From positions 1,728,451 through 1,792,450 of the forward strand of contig LN890280.1 in assembly GCA_900065925.1 (NCBI GenBank): DNA of 64,000 bases. Reading direction: 5' to 3'. Below the pieces are notes generated by a model that did no database searches, was not told where the DNA came from, and worked only from the letters and a program-made list of their open reading frames with translations. This DNA comes from Nitrosotalea devaniterrae (GTDB lineage: Archaea; Thermoproteota; Nitrososphaeria; Nitrososphaerales; Nitrosopumilaceae). The position numbers and the translations under genes were made by a program. Of this stretch, positions 8,545 through 18,361 are shown piece after piece (position 1 is the first letter of the stretch; every line of letters starts with the position of its first letter).

Positions 8545-10203
8545 TTAGCTTGATTCTTCGATTTTCTTTTCAAGTACAATAGCCTTTTTCTTTCGTACCT
8601 TGAATACTATACCACCTATTCCTGCAGCAATTGCTACAAGTATGATAATCTGTAATTGGTTAAAGTTTGAACCGTTGCCCGACTGTACTTGAGGTGTTCC
8701 AAATGATACTGTATCAATTTCAGTTATTGTGTGCTGCTGCAATAAAGTATCCTTCCAAGTTAGTGTCACCTGGACTTTTTGATCGCCTGTTGGTACAGTG
8801 TCAGAGTTTACTGGAATGTTAAACGGTACTGGTGCATCAATGTCAATGTCTCCGATATATTGGGTTGATTTTTTAATAATTGAATTATCAAGAGGCATTA
8901 CAGTCACCTGACCAAAGACTGCCTTTACGTTTCCTTGGTTGAGTACATCTCCTATTATCATCTTCTTGCCTGCAATGTCTGTCACCCCTATATCGTGAAG
9001 TGAGATATCAATTACTCCCCTGATGTATGTTGCAAAGTTTTGTTTTTCAATTACTGTTGCACCATCTTTTGTATACTGGGTATCAACTTCATAGTTTACT
9101 GCTTGTCCCTCTAGGCTCTTGTCTGCAAATACTGGAATTACTAGATTGGTCTTTTCAAGAGGACCTATTTCTTGTATGAACCACTTGTTGTCTTGGAGAA
9201 TCTTCAAGTTGTTAGAGTTTGGTGTAATTGAGATTGAAATGTCAGATATTTTTGATGGGGATAAATTTTCAATTCCTAGTGTAAGGTTTTGCATTACTGC
9301 AGTAAAGAGGTATGGCGGAGATGATAACTTGATAATAGATACAGAACTTGTTGGTCCTACGATAAAGTCCACAGTCCTAGTTGTTGTGATTTGGTTTCCT
9401 TGTCCGTCAAAATATGTTATTGTAAATGGCGCATGGATTGTTTGTCCTGCCACATTTTGTGGGATAAATGCCTGGATTGAAAATGTGTTCGATGATCCTG
9501 GCTGGACAGTTCCTACCTTCCAGTGATTTTGGTCAAGTACGATTCCCTGCAAGTTGTTTGTATCAGTTGTTGTACCTGTGTTTTGGTCTCTTTGTATTAC
9601 AACATCAACATCATTTAGTGGTGCAGTACCGGCGTCTGAGATCTGGATTGTTACATCATTATTTGATGCTGGATCCAAAAATGGGTTTTCTGCCTTCAAG
9701 TTTATCACACTTTTTCCGGTAACCTTGAAATTAAAATCAAGAAATGCTGTTCGGTCACCATTTTCTCTTACTCTAGAATAGGTAACCTTGATCGTTCCTG
9801 AATAATCGTGAATATTGATTGTCTTGTCCATGTTGACAAAGAATGTAAGTGTAAAGGATTGGCCTGCAGTTGCTGTCTGGGTGTTGTCAGCCTCGATTAA
9901 TCCATTGCTTGTAATTGCCCCTGAGAATCCTGTTGGCAAGCTGAGAAGGCCGCTGATTCCTGAGATATCTTCTGTTCCAACATTTGATAAAACAATTGTC
10001 AATGGAACATTCTTGTCACCTGGCTCTGCCTCAATTTTTTGTCCGGCAGGACCAAAATATGCATCAAGTAATTTGATGTCATTGAATCCATGCTCAAATG
10101 GAGACACTGCTGGTGTTAGTATTTCACCTGATGTTGCATAGCTTGGTAATACAATCTGTCCTGCAAGCAACAGTACTAGTACTGCTATACCCTTGTAGAT
10201 CAT
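8545..10203 (-). CDS. Extracytoplasmic partner of an ABC transporter (COG1361/CARDB-like)
   Basis: 552 residues: signal peptide (about 1-23), a long series of immunoglobulin-like beta domains with NPFLDPASNNDVTI and VGPTSSVSI boundaries typical of CARDB/NEW3-like repeats, then a C-terminal membrane helix (about 519-537, LQIIILVAIAAGIGGIVFKV) and a basic tail. It overlaps the ATPase gene by 4 bases. With the ATPase and FtsX-type permease it forms a MacB-like transport or surface-remodelling system; the cargo is unknown. Confidence 0.78.
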   Translation of the reverse strand: MIYKGIAVLVLLLAGQIVLPSYATSGEILTPAVSPFEHGFNDIKLLDAYFGPAGQKIEAEPGDKNVPLTIVLSNVGTEDISGISGLLSLPTGFSGAITSNGLIEADNTQTATAGQSFTLTFFVNMDKTINIHDYSGTIKVTYSRVRENGDRTAFLDFNFKVTGKSVINLKAENPFLDPASNNDVTIQISDAGTAPLNDVDVVIQRDQNTGTTTDTNNLQGIVLDQNHWKVGTVQPGSSNTFSIQAFIPQNVAGQTIHAPFTITYFDGQGNQITTTRTVDFIVGPTSSVSIIKLSSPPYLFTAVMQNLTLGIENLSPSKISDISISITPNSNNLKILQDNKWFIQEIGPLEKTNLVIPVFADKSLEGQAVNYEVDTQYTKDGATVIEKQNFATYIRGVIDISLHDIGVTDIAGKKMIIGDVLNQGNVKAVFGQVTVMPLDNSIIKKSTQYIGDIDIDAPVPFNIPVNSDTVPTGDQKVQVTLTWKDTLLQQHTITEIDTVSFGTPQVQSGNGSNFNQLQIIILVAIAAGIGGIVFKVRKKKAIVLEKKIEESS

Positions 10204-10898
10204 ACCAGATTTGCCTCCATCTCTTCTTTGAGAATTCTACCGTCTTTTATTGTTACTACTTTGTCCACTTCACCAAATTGGTGTCTGTCATGTGTAACTA
10301 TGATAAATGTCTGGTAGAGTTTTCGGTTAAGTGATTTTAATAGTTGTACCGTAGTTTCTGCAGAAACTGAATCCAGGTTTCCGGTAGGCTCGTCTGCTAG
10401 AACTATAGCTGGCTTTGCAATCAGTGCCCTTGTAATGGCAACTCGTTGGGCCTGTCCACCTGATATTTGGTTTCCAAATTTGTGCATCTGGTTTTCTAGT
10501 CCCACCGTTTTTAGCAATGTTTTTGCCTCATCTGCAGAATTTTGTATTGTACCTTGGATTTTTCTTGGCAGTGTAACATTTTCAAGAACTGTAAGATCTG
10601 ACAAGAGATTTGAGAATTGAAATATGAAACCAAGTTTAGAGTTTCTAAATGTGGAAAGTTCATTGTCGTTTAGCTCTGATGTATCAATTCCATCAATTAT
10701 GACCTTGCCCCTTGTTGGCCTGTCAAGTAGTCCAATCATGTTAAGCAATGTAGACTTGCCAGAGCCTGAGCTTCCAACTATTAGCATAAACTCTCCTCGC
10801 TTGACGCTAAATGACAGGTTTCGTAATGCATAGACCTCAGTATCTCCCTGGCCATACACCTTGTCGACGTTTTTTACTTCTAAAACGTAATCAGCCAA
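10200..10898 (-). CDS. ABC transporter ATPase, LolD/MacB type
   Basis: 232 residues. Walker A is GSSGSGKST (43-51); the signature ISGGQAQRVAITRAL and Walker B IVLADEPTGNLDS follow, with a switch His in VTHD. This is the subfamily that pairs with FtsX/MacB permeases and drives conformational work rather than classic import. The gene overlaps the permease by 8 bases and the extracytoplasmic partner by 4 bases, which indicates one operon. Confidence 0.93.
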   Translation of the reverse strand: MADYVLEVKNVDKVYGQGDTEVYALRNLSFSVKRGEFMLIVGSSGSGKSTLLNMIGLLDRPTRGKVIIDGIDTSELNDNELSTFRNSKLGFIFQFSNLLSDLTVLENVTLPRKIQGTIQNSADEAKTLLKTVGLENQMHKFGNQISGGQAQRVAITRALIAKPAIVLADEPTGNLDSVSAETTVQLLKSLNRKLYQTFIIVTHDRHQFGEVDKVVTIKDGRILKEEMEANLV

Positions 10899-12087
10899 CT
10901 CTCATTGCCTCCACTGGCTCTAGCCTTGTAGCCTTGTATGCGGGATAGATTGATGCAATAACTGCAAGCACAAATGCCATGATATCTGTCTGCATTATGC
11001 TTGTCCAGTTATACTTGACCTCAAGTGGCAAACTTCCTTGAAAAGTCATGTGGGTCTCTTTTGCATATGCTGTATATGTTACACCCATGACAGTTCCAAG
11101 TCCTGCACCTATTGCGCCAATTACCATTCCTTGAAATATGAAAACTAGCAATACATCTTTTCTTTTTGCACCAATTGCCCTCATCACACCAATGTCTCTT
11201 GTTTTGCTTGTTACCTGCATCATTTGTATGGTAACTACAGCAAACGCTGACGACATCATTCCGAAATATCCAACTAGGTTAATCAATGCAATTCCTGATC
11301 TAAAACCGCTCAGTGTCTGCTCTGCTGACTCTTCGATTGTCTGTGCCTTGAATTTGTCAGCGTTTGATGGAAATGCAGCAAGAAATAGATCTTTGACATC
11401 TGTATCCTTTGTTGGATCGCTTAGCTTGACAAGAATTGATTGTGTCTGGTGTGGCCTGTCTAAAATTTCACGTAACGTATCTATATTCATTATAACACTA
11501 TTGTCAAGACCTACTGAACCTGCAGTTGCAGTGATTCCAACTATAGTTAATCTTCGTAAAATGTCTTGGCCGAACTGATCCTTGAATTTTAATTTGATAG
11601 TATCACCCACTTGAGGATAACCAAGATCTCTGTCAACAATTGCTCCAACCACAACTGAATCTCTGTAGGAAACATACTGGCCACCAGGGGCTACTGTTTG
11701 GTACATGGTTGACGCTTCCCTGTCAAGAACTGGATCAACTCCTATAACAGGTACAGAATAATCTCGAATTATTTTTCCACCTATTGTTGCATTAATTGAA
11801 GCGGCCGAATCAATTCTAGGAGCTGCTGCTTGAACATATGGAATTCTTTCAAGCCAGTTTACAAGCATGAAATCAGATTTTGTGATAAAGTCTTCTTGTC
11901 TTGTAATGTACACATGGCCAAATCTGTAATTGATTTGGTCTCTGACAATTGCATCATACAAGCCCTGGAAGATTACTGAATTTACCTGGACTACAAGTAT
12001 GGCAATTGCCACTGCAAGACTTGCTGCAATGAGACTGCCCCTACGCCTTGTGATGAATCTAATACCAATCTGTGCTCGATAGTCCAA
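10891..12087 (-). CDS. ABC transporter permease, FtsX/MacB type
   Basis: 398 residues with the MacB/FtsX layout: a membrane helix at about 18-38 (SLIAASLAVAIAILVVQVNSV), a periplasm-side domain of about 220 residues, then three helices at about 268-385. The GAKRKDVLLVFIFQG segment is the usual cytoplasmic coupling loop, and the protein ends with TRLEPVEAMRVG, a typical family tail. It is the first gene of the operon with the ATPase and CARDB-like protein, divergent from the Lrp-type regulator at 12206. Confidence 0.92.
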   Translation of the reverse strand: MDYRAQIGIRFITRRRGSLIAASLAVAIAILVVQVNSVIFQGLYDAIVRDQINYRFGHVYITRQEDFITKSDFMLVNWLERIPYVQAAAPRIDSAASINATIGGKIIRDYSVPVIGVDPVLDREASTMYQTVAPGGQYVSYRDSVVVGAIVDRDLGYPQVGDTIKLKFKDQFGQDILRRLTIVGITATAGSVGLDNSVIMNIDTLREILDRPHQTQSILVKLSDPTKDTDVKDLFLAAFPSNADKFKAQTIEESAEQTLSGFRSGIALINLVGYFGMMSSAFAVVTIQMMQVTSKTRDIGVMRAIGAKRKDVLLVFIFQGMVIGAIGAGLGTVMGVTYTAYAKETHMTFQGSLPLEVKYNWTSIMQTDIMAFVLAVIASIYPAYKATRLEPVEAMRVG

Positions 12088-12205
12088 TAGACGATCAAGA
12101 ATTAGTCTGATATTTAATGTTTTAGAGGTGTATAGTTATCATAGTAGACAATAATATATAATACATGTTCAATTTGATATGATTAATGGGGTAATACTAA
12201 GACAA

Positions 12206-13108
12206 ATGGACAAATTAGACATACAAATCCTATCACACCTGCTCAATAACTGCAGAAAGTCAGACAGGCAGATAGGACAAGAGATTGGTATTTCAGGGGT
12301 TGCTGTAAAATCAAGAATTCAGAAAATGATTGAAAATAAAATAATTGAAGAATTTGCTCTAAAAATTGAACCGCCAGTATTAGGGTATAGTGTTTTGTAT
12401 TTTGTAGTAAATGGAAAAGAGATTGATGATATCATACAAAAAATTAGATTGGTAGGAGAGCCGTTCTTTGTTGTACCATGTGTTGGTGGCATTACAGTAT
12501 GCAGCATAGTGGTAAAAGAAGATCCTGCAAAAAAGATGGACTTGGCAAAGAACTTGCTTCGTGATGTCAGAGTCCTCAGTGTCTTTGAGGCAAAAAATCC
12601 TGAGATACGATCTGATCTGACAAAGACTGACATTGAAATTATTGATATTTTATTAAAAGATCCGCGATTAAAGATCGAAGAGATTGCAAAAGAGTCTGGC
12701 TTTTCAACAAAGACTATTGCTCGCTCACTTGAAAAATTACAAAATGATGAAGCCATCCAATTTACTTTGATATATAATCCAAAAAATATGGGAGAGTTTA
12801 TTCCATTTGCAATCCTAGTTGGGGTAACAGATGTAAAAAAGACACTTGCAAAATTGGCCAAGGTGTTTTCAGGATCATTTTTGCAAAATCCATTTGTACA
12901 CATGAACCAGATTGTTCTTTTCATGTATACAGATAACATCTACAAGATGGATGATTTATCCGGTAAAGTACATGATATTGAAGGCATACATTCTGTGGAT
13001 TTATTCATGCCAAAAAAAATTACATTTTTGAACAAGTGGGTAAGAGATGCAATAATACAAGCCAAGAAATCAAAGAGGCTTCATCTCATGTCTGAGATAC
13101 ATTCATAA
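12206..13108 (+). CDS. Lrp/AsnC-like regulator with two HTH units
   Basis: 300 residues from the ATG at 12206, which gives the family opening MDKLDIQILSHLL; an in-frame ATG at 12179 adds nine residues but lies almost on the start expected from the TATA-like AATATATAA at about 12153. Two winged-HTH units are seen, at about 3-55 and 145-195 (SDLTKTDIEIIDILLKDPR), each followed by a sensor-like segment, so it is an internal duplication. It probably regulates its own or divergent genes; the effector is unknown. Confidence 0.83.
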   Translation: MDKLDIQILSHLLNNCRKSDRQIGQEIGISGVAVKSRIQKMIENKIIEEFALKIEPPVLGYSVLYFVVNGKEIDDIIQKIRLVGEPFFVVPCVGGITVCSIVVKEDPAKKMDLAKNLLRDVRVLSVFEAKNPEIRSDLTKTDIEIIDILLKDPRLKIEEIAKESGFSTKTIARSLEKLQNDEAIQFTLIYNPKNMGEFIPFAILVGVTDVKKTLAKLAKVFSGSFLQNPFVHMNQIVLFMYTDNIYKMDDLSGKVHDIEGIHSVDLFMPKKITFLNKWVRDAIIQAKKSKRLHLMSEIHS

Positions 13109-13124
13109 CATAATTGTGGTGTAA

Positions 13125-13646
13125 TTGTTCAAAATGAGAAAAAATGTCTTCAAGGGAAGAGTTCTCTCACTTAGTCTTTACACTTTATCTATTAACAAGC
13201 GAAAAGTTACACGCGAAGTAATAGAGCACCCAGGTGCTGCTGCCATACTTGCAATAGAAGATGGAAAAATATTGCTGGTACGACAACATAGGTTTCCGCA
13301 TGGATATGTGCTTGAAATTCCTGCTGGAACACTAGAAAAGGGAGAAAAGCCGCTCAAATGTGCTCACAGGGAACTGCGCGAAGAGACTGGATACACTGCA
13401 AAAAAGATGACTCCTCTAATCAAGTACTATCCTTCAATAGGATACAATACTGAAATCATCCATTGCTATGTTGCATCTGGAATAAAAAAAGCAGGAGACT
13501 TGCAGCTTGACCAAGATGAAATCATGTCTGTTGTAAAAATTGATTTCAAAAAGGTTCTCAAGATGATAACATCAGGCAAGATTACAGATTCTAAAACAAT
13601 TTGTGCTGTCTTGACTTATGCTGTAAACAAGAAATATCACGTATAG
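13125..13646 (+). CDS. Nudix hydrolase, ADP-ribose pyrophosphatase-like
   Basis: 173 residues. The Nudix box is complete at 68-90: G-T-L-E-K-G-E, seven residues, then RELREETGY. The N-terminal beta layer (VLSLSLYTL, EHPGAAAILAI, RQHRFPHGYVLEIPAG) resembles ADP-ribose pyrophosphatase, which cleaves ADP-ribose to AMP and ribose 5-phosphate. It follows the Lrp-like gene by 16 bases and may share its transcript. The 3' end overlaps the convergent PhoU-like gene by 10 bases. Confidence 0.9.
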   Translation: MFKMRKNVFKGRVLSLSLYTLSINKRKVTREVIEHPGAAAILAIEDGKILLVRQHRFPHGYVLEIPAGTLEKGEKPLKCAHRELREETGYTAKKMTPLIKYYPSIGYNTEIIHCYVASGIKKAGDLQLDQDEIMSVVKIDFKKVLKMITSGKITDSKTICAVLTYAVNKKYHV

Positions 13647-14614
13647 ACTGGTTTTACCAAATCAGCAACATCTGCCCAACACCTTGATAGTTTTTCAAAT
13701 GTAAATACTAGGTTTAGTAGTTGAATTGATCCTTGTTTTTTTGGATCAAGTGAAGAGCCCACACTTGAGATCTTTTTTTGATAGTTTCGGTGAAGTGTGA
13801 TTGCCTCAATTGCAAGTTTTCTATTGTTTTCAATAAATGAGGTAATTGATTTTTCATGCACGTTTTCTATCTCTTGTGCTGTATCATACAGTTTTTTTGT
13901 GTCAGATTTTGATATGGGTAATTCTGAAATTGAATGTGCAAGATCTATTATTGTATCCCCTGCAGTCTCTAGCAAGTTTGCTGCAACTCGATAATCTAAA
14001 ATGTCAATGTTTCCCAAGTTTAGTGCAGTTGCAAGCTTCTTGTCAACCATTGCACTTCGAATCAATCTTACCAGCAAGAAATATTGCCTGTCAATTTCAT
14101 CATCTCTGCTTGGCATTGTCTGTAGTACAGACTTGTCATCTGATGTAAGACATGATATTGTATCACGAAACATTCCAAGTACAATTGAGCTCATTCTTTT
14201 TAGTATCTTATCAGGACTAAGTGTAGTTGCATCAAGCAAAAACTGGACATTAACATTTGATGCATCCTCTTCAACAATTTCCATACCGACAAGCCTTCGC
14301 ATCAGACCACGAATTTTTTCTCGGTCCTCTACTGATATGGTTGATTTTCCCTTGATTTTTATGATATCATACCCAAGCAGGTATGCACCTGTTACATAGG
14401 CGCTAATGTTTTCTTGTTTTGATACCGGGTATTGTATCACAACTTCATTTGGTGGCTTGCTTCCACCAGTTGGTGTAATGGAAATACTGTTAGAGCCTGT
14501 TTCAATTTCAACTTCGTCACTTTTTTCAAGCTTGTTTGCCTGAACCCACTCTATTGGCAGAGAAACTAGGATACTGCTTCCTATCCTTTGTAGGCGTCGA
14601 ATGAATTTAGTCAA
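13637..14614 (-). CDS. PhoU-domain protein with N-terminal AbrB domain
   Basis: 325 residues. Residues 1-45 are a SpoVT/AbrB-type DNA-binding domain (RRLQRIGSSILVSLPIEW, then DEVEIE). The remainder is helical with two PhoU-like repeats (about 110-215 and 220-320; EIDRQYFLLVRLIRSA and TAGDTIIDLAHSI). Such archaeal proteins are taken to sense or control phosphate uptake and transcription. The phosphate link is inferred from the family. It is divergent from the CoA operon, 62 bases from pantoate kinase. Confidence 0.87.
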   Translation of the reverse strand: MTKFIRRLQRIGSSILVSLPIEWVQANKLEKSDEVEIETGSNSISITPTGGSKPPNEVVIQYPVSKQENISAYVTGAYLLGYDIIKIKGKSTISVEDREKIRGLMRRLVGMEIVEEDASNVNVQFLLDATTLSPDKILKRMSSIVLGMFRDTISCLTSDDKSVLQTMPSRDDEIDRQYFLLVRLIRSAMVDKKLATALNLGNIDILDYRVAANLLETAGDTIIDLAHSISELPISKSDTKKLYDTAQEIENVHEKSITSFIENNRKLAIEAITLHRNYQKKISSVGSSLDPKKQGSIQLLNLVFTFEKLSRCWADVADLVKPVYT

Positions 14615-14644
14615 TTTATACTAATTTATATAATTTAATGATCA

Positions 14645-14652
14645 TTTTTATA
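14645..14652 (+). promoter_or_regulatory. TATA-like element for the CoA operon
   Basis: The TTTATATT-type stretch lies about 25-30 bases before the ATG at 14677. This is the spacing expected for a leaderless archaeal transcript and supports that start over the longer ATG at 14638. Confidence 0.5.
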
Positions 14653-14676
14653 TTTTCTCATAAATTTAAGCTAGTT

Positions 14677-15561
14677 ATGCAGGCAGTAGCCTTTGCGCCA
14701 GGCCACATTACTGGGTTTTTCAAAGCAGAAGTAGAACCAAAAGAGTCAGAGCAAAAGGGGTCAATTGGTGCAGGATTTTGCATCAAGGAAGGAGTGACAA
14801 CAAAGGTCAAGGTGACAAGCTCTGACAAGTCTGGATTCAAGATTACAGTCACTGGTTTCAAGTCTGATAATACCCAAGTTTCAGAATTTGTTGTAAAGGA
14901 ATTTTTCAAAATTGTCAAGGAAAATTATTTTCTAGACATTGAACATGATACTACAATACCAGTTGGTTATGGTCTTGGTTCCAGTGGAGCTGTTGCACTG
15001 AGCTTGGCATTTGCATTAAACAAGGCACTTGGGACAAATCTATCTCGTACCAAAATAGGACAGATTGCACACAATGCAGAGATCCACTGCAAGACAGGAC
15101 TTGGGACAGTTTTATCATCATATCATGGTGGATTTGAGATAAGGACAAAGCATGGCGCTCCAGGAATTGGTAGCCTGCAAAAGATCCACACGGATTATAC
15201 CGCAATCGTAATTTGTTTTTCTCCAATATCAACAAAACAATTCATCAAGACTGAACTCTCAAAGATAAATGGCCTTGGCGGAAAGATGGTTATAAAATTA
15301 TTAAAGTCAAGGGACCAGATGGAATTTTTGGACATGTCACTTGAGTTTGCAAAATATGTCCATGTCATTACAAAACAGATGCAGCAAGTAATTGATGACC
15401 TATCCCAAAATGGATTCAAGTCAGGTGTTGCAATGTTTGGAGAGACTGTATTTACACTTGTACCAAAGACAAAGGAATTAGAAGTAATACAAATTTTAAA
15501 AAAATATGATGGAATGATAATTAAAACTGAGATAGACAAGAGTGGAGCTAGGGTCTCCTAG
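14677..15561 (+). CDS. Pantoate kinase (archaeal GHMP kinase)
   Basis: 294 residues from MQAVAFAPGHITGFF; an upstream ATG at 14638 adds 13 unlikely residues. It phosphorylates pantoate to 4-phosphopantoate in the archaeal CoA pathway. GHMP marks are APGHITGFF at the start, IPVGYGLGSSGAVALSLAFA (the glycine/serine phosphate loop) and KTGLGTV. It is the first gene of a four-gene CoA operon; its stop overlaps the next GTG by 1 base. Confidence 0.92.
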   Translation: MQAVAFAPGHITGFFKAEVEPKESEQKGSIGAGFCIKEGVTTKVKVTSSDKSGFKITVTGFKSDNTQVSEFVVKEFFKIVKENYFLDIEHDTTIPVGYGLGSSGAVALSLAFALNKALGTNLSRTKIGQIAHNAEIHCKTGLGTVLSSYHGGFEIRTKHGAPGIGSLQKIHTDYTAIVICFSPISTKQFIKTELSKINGLGGKMVIKLLKSRDQMEFLDMSLEFAKYVHVITKQMQQVIDDLSQNGFKSGVAMFGETVFTLVPKTKELEVIQILKKYDGMIIKTEIDKSGARVS

Positions 15562-16307
15562 TGTTGATCCCAAAGACACATCCAAGAGCCACTTCTCTTT
15601 ACATCCGTGAAAAACTTGTCCACGGATTCAGGGAGGGTCTGGTGGTAGAAGAAGGACTTCTAGCCCATGGAAGAGGTGAGATGTTTGACTATCTCATAGG
15701 GGAAAAGACCACCAAGACTTCTCAGAAGGCAATAAAGGCTGCTGCAAGGGCTCTTCTTGTGGCTAAATTACCTGTAATATCTGTAAATGGCAACTTTGCT
15801 GCCCTTTGTGCAAAAGAGATTGTAGAGCTGTCAAAAATTACTGGTGCAAAAATTGAGGTAAACTTGTTTTATGCAAGCGAGAAACGAAAAAAAGCCATTG
15901 CTCAAATTCTAAAGAAAAACGGTGCAAAAGAAGTATTAGGAATTGAATCCAAGTTTGCAAAGAAAATTCCTAAACTGGATAGTGCAAGAAGAGTTGTAGA
16001 CAAGCGTGGAATATTTTCTGCAGATGTTATATTGGTACCACTTGAAGATGGAGATAGAACTATTGCGCTCAAGAAATTTGGAAAAGATGTGATTACGTTT
16101 GATTTGAACCCCATGTCACGCACTGCACAGACTGCAGATATCACAATTGTAGATAATGTAACTCGTGGAATGAAGATACTAATTGATGTCTGTAAAAAAT
16201 TATCAAAAAAAGATCTAGAAAAAAAATCAAAGTTTGACAACAAAAAGAACTTGAAAAAATCTACTCTAATCATAAGGAAAAATTTGAGGAGGATGGCAAA
16301 TGCCTAA
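15561..16307 (+). CDS. 4-phosphopantoate--beta-alanine ligase
   Basis: 248 residues, GTG start in a TAGTG overlap. It joins 4-phosphopantoate and beta-alanine with ATP to make 4-phosphopantothenate (COG1701/DUF137 family). Diagnostic stretches are IPKTHPRATSLYIREKLV, the glycine-rich GLLAHGRGEMFDYL, and DLNPMSRTAQTADITIVDN near the C-terminus. With pantoate kinase it replaces the bacterial PanC/CoaA route. It overlaps panB by 8 bases. Confidence 0.93.
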   Translation: MLIPKTHPRATSLYIREKLVHGFREGLVVEEGLLAHGRGEMFDYLIGEKTTKTSQKAIKAAARALLVAKLPVISVNGNFAALCAKEIVELSKITGAKIEVNLFYASEKRKKAIAQILKKNGAKEVLGIESKFAKKIPKLDSARRVVDKRGIFSADVILVPLEDGDRTIALKKFGKDVITFDLNPMSRTAQTADITIVDNVTRGMKILIDVCKKLSKKDLEKKSKFDNKKNLKKSTLIIRKNLRRMANA

Positions 16308-17133
16308 GTCTGTCAGAGACATTTTATCAATGAAAAATTCCAAAAAAATTACCGTAATTACAGCATATGATTATACCACATCACAGCTTTGCGACAAGGC
16401 CGGAGTTGACATGGTATTAGTTGGAGATAGTGCTGGGATGGTGATGTTAGGATATGACAATACAATACCAGTTACAATGGAACAGATGTGTCTTTTTACG
16501 GAGGCAGTTGCAAGAGGGCGACAAAATGCATTGGTTGTTGCAGACATGCCATTCATGTCATACCAATCTAGCAAATCACAAGCAATTGAAAATGCTGGGA
16601 GATTGATAAAGGCAGGTGCTGATGCTGTAAAACTTGAAGGTGGAGTTGAGATAAAAGATACCATACATGCTATTGTAGAAATTGGAATACCTGTGATGGG
16701 ACATATTGGGTTCCAGCCCCAGACTACTACACTACAAGAAGGCTACAAGGTCCAAGCAAAGACAAAAGAGGCTGCAATGAAATTAATTGATTCTGCCAAG
16801 TCACTCGAGAAGGCAGGCGTGTTCAGCATTGCACTTGAGATGGTTACAAGTGAGGTCTCAGAGATTATTTCACGTTCTATCAGTGTGCCAACAATTGGCA
16901 TTGGCTCTGGTCCTGACTGTGATGGACAGGTGCTTGTGGTCCATGATGTTTTGGGTTTGTATGAAAAAATAAAACCCAAGTTTGCAAAAAGATATCTTGA
17001 ATTGTCTTCTGATATTGTACACGCTATCGAGTCTTACAAAAATGATGTAACATCAGGCAAGTTTCCTGGTGCAGAACACTCTTTTTCAATTGACAAAACA
17101 GAACTTGAAAGGTTAAGAAAAGAAATTGGTTGA
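16300..17133 (+). CDS. panB: 3-methyl-2-oxobutanoate hydroxymethyltransferase
   Basis: 277 residues, normal for PanB. It makes ketopantoate from 2-oxoisovalerate and methylene-tetrahydrofolate (or the tetrahydromethanopterin analogue). Seen: TAYDYTTSQLCDKAG, VGDSAGMVMLGYDNT, VKLEGG, GHIGFQPQT and GIGSGPDCDGQVLVVHD. It is the third gene of the CoA operon and overlaps coaBC by 8 bases. Ketopantoate reductase is not in the window. Confidence 0.96.
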   Translation: MPKSVRDILSMKNSKKITVITAYDYTTSQLCDKAGVDMVLVGDSAGMVMLGYDNTIPVTMEQMCLFTEAVARGRQNALVVADMPFMSYQSSKSQAIENAGRLIKAGADAVKLEGGVEIKDTIHAIVEIGIPVMGHIGFQPQTTTLQEGYKVQAKTKEAAMKLIDSAKSLEKAGVFSIALEMVTSEVSEIISRSISVPTIGIGSGPDCDGQVLVVHDVLGLYEKIKPKFAKRYLELSSDIVHAIESYKNDVTSGKFPGAEHSFSIDKTELERLRKEIG

Positions 17134-18361
17134 AAAGCATCCTTCTTTAGATATAGTTGGCTCTGATGGTACCGAGCTTGCAGGAAAGAAAATTATTTTA
17201 TGCATATCAGGAAGTGTTGCTGCATACAAGGCAATTGAGCTTGCAAGGCTGTTTATGCGACATGGTGGAGATGTTACCTGTGTTGCAAGCAAGGCTGCAA
17301 CCGATTTAATCCAGCCAAGCTACTTCAAGTGGGCAACAGGAAATCAAGTTATTACAAAACTAACTGGTGATCTTGAGCACATCAAGGTTGCAGACTATAA
17401 ACAATCAGATTGTATTGTGGTGTATCCGTGTACTGCAAATACGCTTGGCAAGCTGGCAAACGGAATTGATGATACACCAATTTCTACTGTACTAAGCGTT
17501 GGACTGGGTTCTAAGATTCCAATTGTAATTGCTCTTGCAATGCATCAGGCAATGTATGAAAATCCTGCAGTTGTAAAAAATATTGAATTTTTGAAAAATA
17601 AGGTTGATTTTATTTCTCCAAGCTTTGTTGAGGGAAAGGCAAAGGCTGCAGAACCTGAAGAGATACTTGATTATACATTAAGAAAGTTTGGCTCTTCATC
17701 TGCTCTCAAGGGCAAAAAAGTTCTCATCACTGCAGGTCCTACGATAGAATACATCGACCCTGTGAGGGTGATTACAAATCAGAGTACAGGCAAGACTGGT
17801 GTTTTACTTGCATCAGAGTTTGTCTCAGCTGGTGCCAAAGTCACCTTGATTTATGGTCCTGGTACAGAAGTTCCTCCAAAAGGCTCCAAGGTGATATCAG
17901 TGGAGACTAGTGAAGAGATGAGTAACGCATTACGAAAAGAAATGAAACAAAAGTTTGACATTGTAATCCTTGCAGCAGCTGCATCAGACTATACTCCAGA
18001 AAAACCAAGCAGGACCAAACTTGACAGCGACCTTCTTAGAATTTCTTTAAAGCTCAAAAGAGTGCCCAAGATGATTAATGATGTAAAAAAACTACAGAGG
18101 GATACATTTCTTGTTGGATTCAAGGCAGAAGCCAATGTATCCAAGAGAGATTTGATAGTAAAAGCAAGAGAGAAGATTGTACAAGCAGGCTGTGATCTTG
18201 TCATTGCAAATGACATTGGTACCAAGAGATACAAGCAAAACCCTGGTTACAATAATGTGATAGTTGTTAATTCAAAAACCTCTATTGAGTCAGGATGGAA
18301 GAACAAATCAAAAATTGTCAAATTCATCAGAAATGAGATAGAAAGACAATTTTCACACTAA
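17126..18361 (+). CDS. coaBC: Bifunctional phosphopantothenoylcysteine synthetase/decarboxylase
   Basis: 411 residues, TTG start overlapping panB. The N-terminal flavin decarboxylase (CoaC, about 20-185) shows LCISGSVAAYKAIELAR and a PCTANTLGKLANGI loop; the C-terminal ligase (CoaB, about 195-405) shows ITAGPTIEYIDPVR, ITNQSTGKTG and the AAAASDYTPE motif. Together they turn 4-phosphopantothenate plus cysteine into 4-phosphopantetheine, completing the operon's run from ketopantoate. Confidence 0.95.
   Translation: MVEKHPSLDIVGSDGTELAGKKIILCISGSVAAYKAIELARLFMRHGGDVTCVASKAATDLIQPSYFKWATGNQVITKLTGDLEHIKVADYKQSDCIVVYPCTANTLGKLANGIDDTPISTVLSVGLGSKIPIVIALAMHQAMYENPAVVKNIEFLKNKVDFISPSFVEGKAKAAEPEEILDYTLRKFGSSSALKGKKVLITAGPTIEYIDPVRVITNQSTGKTGVLLASEFVSAGAKVTLIYGPGTEVPPKGSKVISVETSEEMSNALRKEMKQKFDIVILAAAASDYTPEKPSRTKLDSDLLRISLKLKRVPKMINDVKKLQRDTFLVGFKAEANVSKRDLIVKAREKIVQAGCDLVIANDIGTKRYKQNPGYNNVIVVNSKTSIESGWKNKSKIVKFIRNEIERQFSH

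Noticed and set aside
9119-10334. Several plus-strand frames over the ABC-transporter partner
   Set aside because: Shadows of the 552-residue minus-strand protein, whose reading frame has signal peptide, beta domains and anchor.
14638-14676. Upstream ATG for pantoate kinase
   Set aside because: It lies inside the TATA region; the 13 extra residues are not family-like.
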